A stretch of DNA of 64,000 nt. It comes from Strix aluco (taxonomy: Eukaryota; Chordata; Aves; Strigiformes; Strigidae). Below are positions 35,401-47,400 of the stretch, piece after piece (within the stretch, counting starts at the first letter, position 1; each line of letters begins with the position of its first letter). The stretch lies in assembly GCF_031877795.1 (NCBI RefSeq), contig NC_133971.1, positions 92,208,154 to 92,272,153 on the forward strand, in the 5' to 3' direction. The translations under genes and the position numbers were made by a program. Below the pieces are notes generated by a model. That model worked only from the letters and a program-made list of their open reading frames with translations, was not told where the DNA came from and did not search any database.

Positions 35401-38400
35401 CTAAACATGTTATTGTATAATATTTTTGACACTTTCAGTCAAGTTCAAAACAAACTGCAAGGGAATTGGACTAATTTTGTTTATTTATTTAAAAAAGACC
35501 TTTGTGACAGAATTGTCTGAGAATTCTAGAATAAAAATAATTTTGAAGCCAAAATTTCTATTATAACCTCAGTGAGTGTAAAACGGGTGTTTTTTGACGG
35601 TAATGCTGTTGGTTACTATTTGCTAATTCCTCCCCCGTTGTCATATCCAAGGGACACAATTAGAAAAGTTGTTTTCCTGAGTTAACATGCCTTAATAAAC
35701 AATATTATGTTTTTACTTAATGATGTCTTATCAAATGGCCTCAATGTCTTTAAAGCTGGCTTCAGTCGTGCTGGGGGATCTGGAGGAGCGACCAGGGAAA
35801 TTCCAGGATTGCTTGACAGGGGCACCGTGTGGGATAGGAACTGCATAGGCAATGTCCTGGAAGAGGCCATGAACTGCTTTGCCGAGATGCAGAGGCAGAC
35901 AGAGGAGAAATTTCGCATGTGGATAGAAAAGCTAACCCGTCTTGACACGGATGAAGAAAGCAAGCAACAACTGGAGCCCAGGGAACCTAAAATTCAACTA
36001 GTTGGCCAAAGAATCCCCCCAACCACACAGTCAGGGGCTTTCATACAGATGCCTGATAGCCAAGTACTTCCACAGCAGTCGTTTAATTCTTACATGGGCT
36101 ATCAAAATGTCGATGCTACACTAGAGTTTCCAGTGACTTTTAATAACAATTTTCCACCTATCTTTCCAGAGAATGGGAATATTGCAGAGCCTGATCTGAA
36201 TCAATCATAAACTTAAATCCGGTCTTTGCAATCTTGATGTTACTTTGGATTATGCTAAAAACAAGGTTTGCTTTTCTCTTCGTATATGTTTGTTTTGTTT
36301 TCCTCTCTTAGGTTTTATTACCATGTTATTTTTTTTTTAATTTATAGAGAATATATACGTAGTTTAAAAAACCACACAGCGTACCCACATGCATGTGCCA
36401 GCACACGCATATCAACACCTTTAAAGGTGTGCAGGGGGAAACTGCCCTAAGCTTTCATTACCAAACTTGGGAAAATATAACTCAGAATTCTTCCTTAGGT
36501 ACCCCAAAATCAGTAGAGCTGTGTTTGCTACAATAGGAGCATTCAGAGTGTTCATCCAAATGCTCTTTTTGCATGTTAAAATATTTATATAAGGAAATAA
36601 GTTTTATATTTAAAGATGTAAAGTACCCTAGGGAACCGGACTAGATACAGACCCATAACATTTCCTTAACTGTCTGTTTAGTCCCAAGTTTTGCGACTTG
36701 ACCATGTCACACATGAGTTTTTTCTTCTTCCTTTTTAGGCAGAAGTAATAAGTAAGCTTACCTTAAAGATTTAGCTATACATAACAAATGTGCACAACGG
36801 ATTATTTTTTTGTCTCCCATTTAGTAGTTCATTTTCTGTCCAGAGTTTTTATTAATGTCACTGCTGTGTTGCACAGGGCATATTTATGGAAGCAGCTGTC
36901 TTATACTGTGTGCACAAATACACACATGTATACATATTTTTTTATATATATATATGTGTTTGGCTTGGGTGGAAATCATCTCCTCTAATTTTAGGTTTGC
37001 TGTTCTGGGGATCTCCTGAGTCAGTGGGAACAGAGAAACACCTACAGAGGATTCCTCCTGGCAGTGTCTTTGTCTTCCATTAGTTGCCTAAACCTCCCTT
37101 AATAAACAGTTTAGAATAGGTAACTTTTGGCTAAAGTTAGGCGAGATGAATCACACCCAACTGCGTGTGCATGCATGACCTGGGCACACAAAGCACTGCT
37201 GCTTCCTTCTGTATATACAATCAAACTGCATCCTTCACGCTGGAATAAAATAGTCGTGTCAGTCCTAAGATAAGCAGCCGTCAGTGGATGGATTGAGCCT
37301 TGGCAGAGGAATTCAAAGGCTTGACAGTCAGATTAGTAAACGCTGTGGTGGTCTGAAGGTACGGGTTGCTGGTCTGGGTCAGACAGCAAGAGCTTCTTCT
37401 GAACCACGTTTGAATGCCACTGAAATCATTATCTACTTATGATGGGGAATGCCAGACCATTAGTTCCATTTAAATAATACAATAACTTGCTATTGTGTGG
37501 AATTTTTTTATACTGATAGTTATCCTGAATAGGCAGGCTTGAAACTGTGATGTTTAAAATAGGATTAATTTAAACTATATATTAGAAATCTCTATTTATT
37601 ATCACTACACACAGGGATTTTTTGGTCACCTCTCCATTAAGGCCTTTCTTCATGTGAAGTAACTTCTCTGTAGCTACCAAAAATGTGTATTTATCATGAG
37701 TTAGAAGTTGCTTAAAGTTTCTAATGCAAATTAAATCAAAATTTTAATAATGGAAATTGAAAGTCTTTGCATAGACATAATTTAAGTAGAGAGAACACTG
37801 TAGTTCTCCTTTAGCTCTGTTATTTTGCTTTTTAAACCACAGTCACTGTTTTTTTATAATTTAGTGTAATTCCTTTTCTTCCTGTTGGAAGTAACCAGTG
37901 TATCTTCTGTAGGTCTGGGGTTTTTTTTTCTCCCTGAAGTCAGCGGGAGTTTTTCCATCAACTTATATGGGGATTTAAATCAAATGTGTAACAGAAACTC
38001 AAGAACTACTTTTTGTTACCAGCATGATACTAACACTGGTGTTTTAACATTATTCTTGGCCCAGACTTACTTTTTTTTTTTAAGTATATGATGCCTTCAT
38101 TTAAAAAAAAATTAGGTTAGAGAGCTGTGTTATTTTCAGAGTAACTGTTTGAAAGACTATGCAGGGGATAATTTTTAAGTACTGGAATAAATTCTTTACA
38201 GATCACCTTCATGCATAATTTTGATACAAAGATTTTGATATGAACTTGTAAGAAAACTCCCTTGTCTGACATTGTGTGCATTTTTAACTTAACTATAGGT
38301 AAAAGTTAAACAAGTTAGTCTATGTTTGATTGCAATTTAATAAACTTGTCCTCGTCTTTAAGATCCTTTGGGGAAGATTATTTGCTGATATTTAAAAAAA

Positions 38401-41400
38401 AAATTCCGATCCTTCTGGTGTTCATAGATTTTATATATATATATACCTTTATGATGATGATAAGAGCAGCATATTTTAAAGCATGACAACTTTACAAGTC
38501 TTCCTGTGCATGCAGAAGCAGCTTTTTGCAGTGACTGGTTTCTTTGAATGTGTAAGAGTCACTTAACTCAGTATGTCTGTAAGCATGCCCTTAACTTTTT
38601 TTTATAAAATAGTGTATATGGAGCAATTAGGTATTTCAAAACAAATTGTGTAAGGGGATCAGTTGAACTTACTTATCTGTCAGACTGAAACAGACTTTAA
38701 TGTACTGATCTCATAAATGGATGATAACTTTAGTAGGGATGTAGCCAGTGAAATTTTGCCAACTTTCAATGTCTTGGTTAGGTAATCTTTAAAAAAACCA
38801 ACAAACATACGTTGAAATCATCCAGCATATTAATAGATAAAAAATTTGATTTGGTTACTGTAGGCAAAAATGAAGATCTGTCAAACATTTTTATCCATTT
38901 ATGTTAATTGATGTTTTCAACGCAAATAGCTATGTGAAAGAACAAGCAGAGGATTACAGCAGTTGAGGATACAGACTTTAAAGCTGTACTTTCTACGATA
39001 AAATTGTTCCAAGGCACCCAGAAGACTGAAGGAATACTTCATATTTGGTACAATTTTAACTTAATTTCCCCACAAAAGCTACCTAGTGTTAAGAATACCT
39101 GTGCAAGACCGACGGTTGTAAATGGTTTTGTAAATGGTAAATACTATTTTGTTTGGTTGCTCTTTTCACTTGCCTCAGAACTGGAGTCAGAACTTCAGCT
39201 GTCATAAATCAGCTCCTTTGAAATGAAAAGTGTGCGTTGATTTATGCAGTTGAATATCTGGTCCATTAGCTTGTTTTCCATGTGAAGAAGGATGTTTCTC
39301 CTTCTAGGAACTGAGAGGGGAACCCCACGTTTCTGTTCAGGTGCAGTATAACCTGCCTGATGAAGGATTTGGCAGGCTGTGCAGTTAAATAGGAGCATCT
39401 CTCTTCTTGCTTTGTATTGTGAATTTGAAAGATGCAGAGCACTAAATAAACCAACTTTCAGATACCAATGCTAGTGATGAGACTGTATTTTAAATGCAGC
39501 CTTTGGCATCTCTTTGAGGAAACAGATTCCTAATATATAATTTCAGTTTGTGGGGTTTTTTTTTCTCCTGGAAATATTTTTGCTGTATGATATGGCTGCA
39601 GTTAATTTTGTCATGGTTTCCATTATAAGCTCTTATGTTCAAAGGGCTTTGACTAGAAACTTTCAGGGAGTTAAAATTTCTTCAGCTGAAATTTTAACAT
39701 AAATTGCATTCCGTATTTCATTAAAGCAGTCTGGCCTTAAGACTATTTTAAGATTATCAGAAGGCAACTCTTCTACTTTCCAACCCAGAGTTACATTTTG
39801 AATGTATGTTTATGCTCACATCTCAGCAAATTCTTCAAAACCACTGAATTTAACAAGTAGAGGAGAAATCGGTCGGAGTTTTGCACAGACGTGGAGCATT
39901 GCAGATGATAATTTAAGAGTTTCTCTAATTGCCCTAGGTTTTATACTTCAGAATGGAGTAGAGAAACATTCTAGTTTCTTTAAAGAATTTTATTTATTTT
40001 ACGGTCTTGAAAGAGTAAATGCATCAAGTCAGATAGGCTGATGTAATTCCAGGGAATTACAGGTAATTCCAGGGGATAGACTGGTGTAATTCCAGGGAAG
40101 ATGGTGCCGATTTAAACGCAACTGGCTTATTCAAGTTTCTATATTGCCATTTTCAATATTAAATTATAGGTTTTCAATGTGGCAGCTGTTTGCACGAGAG
40201 TAATTGAACACCTGTATGACTGCAGAGTCAGGATTTAGTAGCAGGTGAAAAACGGCTACTTTTTTACCATTTTTTTGCAAGCGCAAAAGAAATAAGTCAT
40301 TATATAAAGGGTCAATTTAAGTGTCACTAAATGTCAAACTGGCAGTTCAGTAAATGAAAAATTAGAGGATCTGCTCCTAAAATTGGACCATATGTCCTTG
40401 GAAGTCCAGGGGCTTTAAGTGTGCAGTGTTTTTGCAGGCTTGGCTGCAGGTTCTTTCCCAGGCATTTATGCTGCTTCCCTCCCTTGAGTGGGGTCTGGTA
40501 AGGAAGGTCTATAGGAAATTCCACCCTTCACACATTGTTTTATCTGAGGGTTTGGGGTTTTGCTTCACATGCTTCTAACAAAACATCTGAATTTTCAGGC
40601 TTTATTTAGGGAAAAAAAAAAAGTAATATACAACATAAACCAAATCCAGGTAAAGACAATGAAACTTTATTCAGTGTTTCTTTTTCAAAAAAATAACTGA
40701 GCATGGGAAAAAGATAGAAAAATCTTAAACCTTTCAGAAATACTGCTCTTCAGTGTTATTTTTAACAGTGTTAGGACAAAATAATTCAGGCAGAAATATA
40801 CATCTCTATTTTTTTAAGTTCACAGTGTCTTTTAGTGTTTTTGCAGGATTGTTAGGTTATTTTATCTGAGCTGCTAGAGTTAAGACTGGAGGACCTATCT
40901 TAACTTCAATGAAATAGGTTTATATTTGGCCGTTATTTTTACAAATTGAAACATATTTATTATCACTGATTTATCTTGTTAATATATTTTGTCTCTTCCT
41001 ATATCCACATACTGTAAATCTTTTTTTAAAAAAAACTATTGAAAGGGCATTAAGAAATCAAATTCTAGCCCTATTAAAACCAGTAGAAAATTTCTACTAA
41101 TTTCAATGGGGCTAGCATTTAATCTCATTAAAAATTGAACTTTTTCTGCAGTTTTTGGTCAGAGAATCCTTCAGCTGACTTCAAGGGGAGCCTTTGCCTG
41201 ATGAGTGTGTGTAAATCAGGCTAGTTGAGCAGATGTTTTTAAAACAGTCAAGGTCTGCCCTGTGACCACTGCAGTTACATTTGAAAGCATTAGAACAAAT
41301 GCGCTGTGTAATTTGTACTGTAGAAGCTAAAATACTCAGGCTGATTGATAAGGATGGACAGTACCTTGCAAAACAGGAAGCTAGAAACTGGTCTTTCTCA

Positions 41401-44400
41401 CAAATTTTATTATTCTCATAGTGTTAGATCAGGAAAATGAAGGCACATGGGAAATAGGCTTATTAAGTTAGAAGCAATTCCAACTGCTCTGTTAAATCTT
41501 GCAGACTGATTGAGGAGGGGGTTGGTCTGGACCATCAAAAGTTTTGCATCAAGGCTGTATCAGTCCTTCCATGGGAAGATGCAGCTTGTACTTGTAAAAA
41601 TGGGATGTTTTCTGGAGGGGTGTGTATGGGGTGCATGTTTGCCTGCCTTTTCCTAATGTGAATTGTATTTACATAGACAATTTTTTTTTTTAAACTGTCA
41701 TAGCTATGTAAAAATAGGGTGTGATGGTTTCCAAAACCCTCCTGTGAAATGCTTTTGCAAGTAGAACTGGGGAAGAGATCTGGCTAATATCTCTGCTTCC
41801 ATAATTAATGAATCATTAGGTAGCATCAGGGAAAATAAATTCTATCATGAGATACAAAGTGCACACCACTTCCTGATATTTTCAATACACAGCCATGTTC
41901 CATGTGCCTTTGCTTAATACATGGTGAAAAAGACTTTATTATGTCTTTATATATAATTCAGTAACACAAATCCAAGGTATTTTGCATCTAGTCATCAAAA
42001 AGCCTGAAAGAATGAATGTTGATCAGCAAGACTTGAATTTTTCAGATCTCTTTTGAGGTGATATATTAAAAAAGATTCAGTTTCAGAACAGATACTCATT
42101 TGATCATGTTAGCTTGATTTTATTACTTTATTATTATGGTTAAAAAAAACCAAACACAAAAGCTTTACTGTGTGAAATGAAGGAAAATGTGAGAAAAGTG
42201 GATTCATTGATAACTTTTCGTTCACTTTATGATTTTAGAGAGAATGTTGTTATACTACTATTGTTTCTTATTGTATTTACAATGTATTCTTTGCCTAACC
42301 CTGTAAATTTTGAAATGTAACTACTATAACCTGGAATAAATAAATAAATAAAAATAGTAATGAAGTGTTTCATGTTGATAAAACAACATAAAAAAGCACA
42401 GATCTCCTGCCCCCCCATTCCCCTTTGGGAATTGTTTTAGGGTTCAGCTGGTTTGCCATTTGAACTGCACGTACTTTACGAAACCGCAGCTCTGGATCAT
42501 GTTCTAAATAATACCAGTTTTGTATTGTTTATCTAAAACAAAAAGATTGTCACTTCAGCCTGTAGTCTTGTATATGAAACCTTTCTGTTTGGATCAAAGT
42601 TACTGATGTGTCTACTGTAAAACTACTTTGGCAAGTCACTTAAGATTAATCTTCTAGTTTTTGGCACACAAAATCTTATCACTTCAATCACTGATCTTAA
42701 ATTACTTCAATCACTGATCTTCAATTACTTCAATCACTGAAATTACTTCAGTCATCTGATCTTAAAATTTATATAGGTATTAAAGTCCATTCTGTGTTTT
42801 GCTTCATCTCGAAGTAAATGTAGTTATCTCTTCAATTTGTCAAGTGTAAATGAGGGCATTCTTAGATTTTTTTTTTTATTTTTTTAAAATGTCTCAGTAT
42901 TTTGTTCTCTAAAAATAAATGCAGTTTCTGATAAAGTACTGAGATTGAAGCAAAGCAGTGCCTACATTCACAGTGAAGATGCAGCAGCGAGGCTGGAAGA
43001 AGCCATGTCTCCTTGGGCTTGCCATTACTCGGGTGCTTTTGTGTGTTGCCTTTTTAGCTTTTGCATGGTTCACGAAAGCATTCCTAAACACTGTCTTTAA
43101 ACTTAATAATTTAGCAGTTAAAAATAGCTCAGTAATTTGAGGGGAGTGTTGTTTTCAGCAAAGCTGAGCTCCTCTGCTTGTTAGCCTTGAGCAAGCTGCA
43201 AATCTCTGCTTGCCTCAGTTTCCCCCATGGGCAAAAGGAGGTTAATAACCACCTCAGAGCCCTGTTGAGATCCAGTAATGGAAAGCTTTTCATAAGAATG
43301 AAGTGCTGTAATTATTATTGCCATTATTATTTTACCTGTTCTATGGGTTTTAAAGCTTAGGGTGATACTAACACCTACATAAGGCCCCATGTCTCCTCAG
43401 TGTGAAGACACTGATGACTCCAGACGGCGGTTCAGACCACCAAAAATAGGCTTTTAATTCTGAAATTATTTCAGTCAGGATTGAATTCAATCCAATCCTC
43501 TGGAGATTTCAGTCTTTTTCTACTTGTAGAGAAAATATAGCAAAGTTTAAATCCCATCCCTAAGGCTGGAATTCTCCTTGCTGAACTTCAGCAATGTAAA
43601 AGTTAGGTGCCTTGTCTAAGGTGGGTGTCTAAGCTCTGTTTACTGGGGAGATGATGATGCTTCAGGCTGCAATTTCCAGGCTGATTACTTGACCCTGAAG
43701 TTCCTCTCTCTGGCTGTAGTGGGCAGGAGTTTAGGCGATGAACTTGGCGCTACGTGCCTAAATTTGAGAAAGCTAAAGAGAAATGATGACTTATAAGGAC
43801 TAAATTCCCCTTTCAGGTTCTTCTAGCTACTATCTTTTGTTTCCTGTGATAAAATACTGCTGTACAGCTTTTGGAGTGCAAAGGTACGGTGCTCCTTGCA
43901 GGATTGCTGCTTTTAACCTACAGCTGAAACTTTATGCTTGATTCCCCTTTTTTACTTGTGCTCCATTCTAATGAATTAAGGGATAATAGGAGTGTAATCT
44001 TACAACACAGTTTAGACCTCTGAGTGAGATGTGGCTCGTGAAACGCATGGGAGTGGCTACCAGATAAGAAATTACTGGATTTTCTACACTGCAAGCTTAA
44101 AATGAAAGTTGATATGTGCAGACCCATATTTTTGTGCATATGGGTGGCTTCTGATTCTGTTGTCCTGAATGGAATTAGTTTTGATGAGCTGTGTAAATTA
44201 AGGGAGAATTGGGCACTTGGAAGTGCTGTCCCCATGATGACCTCTGCCTCTGAATTCTTCTTTAAAAAAAAAAAAAAAAAAGAGAGCAGTCTTTCCCTCC
44301 CTCTGTTAACATTAAATGTCAACAGCTGTATTTTGCTGCTGGTGCTTATTAACTTTCAGCCTTGTCTTTTTCAAGCATTTATTGCTTTAGAAATGAATTA

Positions 44401-47400
44401 AAGCTTACCACCAGGGAAATATAAGTCTTCCAGCTACCTGGGCTTCTCAAAAGATGCAGTTTTTCTTAAATAGATTGTTTAAATTACTGACCAGGGAACC
44501 TCCTAATTGTGCTACATTAAATTTTGATTCTGGCATGGTTTGTTTTGGTGTCTGTTTTTCTATTTGCTGAAATCCTGCTAGTAATTATGAGGAGCGGCTC
44601 TGTTGTGAAGAAAAGATGATAAATTACAACTATGGTTGTAGTTAATCCTTTTACCTTTTCAGCCTGAAAGCATTTTTTCACTTATTTCCTAGCTGAAGCC
44701 AGTTGTCCATATTTCTTGGTACCACACATTCACTTTGCATCACATCATCGGCTGATCACGTAGCTGGCTAGGGAAGTATTATTTATTTCCAAATTTAACC
44801 CGTCCTGTCCTGTCCTGGTAGCACTGAAAAGGAAACAGGCTTTTGGGAATGGGTGATTTTTAGAGGATTTTTTTAATATGCCTTTGCTGCAACTTTCATC
44901 TAGTTGTGGTTGTCTACAACTTATTTATCAGTCTGTTTATTGGGGGTTTTTTTAAACACACATAGACATTTATTGCTTATTTCTTCTTTTATACATGCTG
45001 GGAATCCTAGGATTTGTTGCAGCATCATTGCCGTTATCTTGGGTGATAGGTATGTCAGGGGGCCTTTCGTTTCCAAATCTGATCCTGAAAGGCAAGGCTG
45101 AGAAAAGCAAAAATAGATCTCTGCTGTGATTGCTTTGTAAATAGGCAGCTTGTTTTTTCCAGACTGTTAAATTGGTGGCTGTTACACTGACAAATATAAT
45201 TACAGTATGTAAATTATATTGAAAATATTTTTGTCTGTTTGATGTATACTAAATTTAAGCTAAGTTATAAGGTGTGCTGTTTGGAAGTGTGGAAGATACA
45301 AGAGTGGAGCTACAGATAACAAGTTTATGCTTGTATTTCCTACTGATGAAGACTTTCACACAAGTTATTTCTATGGGTAGGTGATGAGAATATCACTCTG
45401 CATGTATATACATTTACTATACATTTTTGCATGATTATACATGTAGGAGTGGTACAATTTTGACTTGAGACTATTGGTGCCTTTTGTCCAAATATAATTT
45501 TACTTGTGTTGACACGTCTGTCTAAAATCAAATTTCGCTTCTGCTTTTGGAGCTTGTAGTAAGAAGCGAGAGAAACAGAGACCTGAAGGAACAGTACATA
45601 GCTCCTGAAATTTTAGATAATCTATCGAAAAAATGGTCAAATAGTCAATATTGTACTTGACCCTCGTATCTTCTGCACTCAACTGTTTATTTTTATAGAT
45701 CACATTATATATGTTCACGCTGAACTCTGATGATAAGACTGAAAGAAGACGTGCCTCTCATGATTCAGTCCAGTTGCAACTTCTGCATGTAATTTAATAA
45801 TCAAGTTTCACAAATAATTAACTGAACATCAGCCAGCTTAATTTTGAACTTGGTATTCCATTATTCCAAACTTCTTTTCCAGTCATAATCATCAGTGTTT
45901 CATGTTACGAACAGTTTGGTCTTTAATACATTGGCATTTAACTACCCATTTATTTTTGTCGGGTCTGTTTTAAGTTTGTAATATAACATTGTTTTATGAC
46001 ATTGTTTTGGAGGCAGGTCTGATTGGAAATATGTTGTGAATTTCTTCATATCTTGTTGCAAAACTGATCTTTACTACAACTTAAGCAATATGGTCACTCT
46101 TTAATGAAGTGTGTTGCTAATCACAAAATAGGAGTTTCTTAAAATAGTGAATTGAATTATGTTTCGGGGACCAAGTTACAAAAAAAAAAAAAAAAAAAAC
46201 CACCAACCAAAAACCCCACCCTAAAAGCCTCAGTAGAAACAGCTTTTCAGAGAACTAAATTTGAAACTTTTAGTTCATGTGTTCCATCTTCAACAGCCAC
46301 TTAACACTCCTAAAAGAAACCAATCTTTCCTGAAAAGTCTTTTCATTTTAATCTTTGTGAGTTTAAAGATTTCTTTAGTCATTTTGTAACTCTGAAGGTC
46401 CTATCTTCCTAAACACATTATTAGGTTGTGATTATTTTATATTATCCCATACAAATTACACCCTCTATGTATCATACCCCTAACAGCAAAGTGCTGCAGA
46501 CACTCAACTGCCAGAACTTCCTTGGAGTTAAAGAATAGGAGTAGCAAAAGAGCTGAGCTTTGGCCCAGCCTGTTTTTCTATTTCATACTCATTTTCGTGG
46601 ATGAAGTCTTGGCCCAAAGAAAGTTTTTATTCTGCCATTTGGGGAGTGGGAAGTCCAGCTACTTTCATGCACTTCGAGCCGATAAGGTGTAGCTGAGATG
46701 AGGCATTTGAGTTAAAATACGCATCCTTTCAGAATTACATACTTATCCATTTTCTCTTTGCTTCCACATTAATCCTTGTCTTGAATTTGACTTTTTTTCT
46801 GAGCCTCTTCTGTTTCTAGCATGCTTTCCAATTATAAGTGATTTTCATTCCTCACAAAGAAAATAGTCCATCCTAACAAAATAGACCAAAATTAGCTTTC
46901 TGTTATTCCTCAAGAATGGATTTCAGACTCAATGTAAGCAATTTTCTCTCCCTCTTTCCTCCTTCACTTTTGTGGCCAAAAATTCATATGGTAATCATAC
47001 TGAATTAAAAGTGTATTTATCACTGCACAGAGTTTTGTTTCTTGCTATTCTTGATCTTAAAAAAAAATCCAAACCAAAAAACATTGCCGTTTTGAAAAGT
47101 TCCCCTGTCCTTTATAGATAAATGTTATGAAAGGAAAGTTGCCTAACGTTAACTTTATTTTCACTGGATCAGTTATATCAAAGAACTAGTTTTATTCCAT
47201 CAGCCCTAAGGTAATGTAAGTTGTTACTTGAGTTTTGTAAAATCCTCTAGATAAATGTCTTGCCAAATTTAATGTCCTATAACTTTTTATTTTTTATTTT
47301 AAACTGAAGGTTTTATCATTTTAAGACTGTAAATGTAACATTGTCAGATATGGAGATGTTTATGTGTTAATGTAAAAAATAATACACAACCGATACATTG

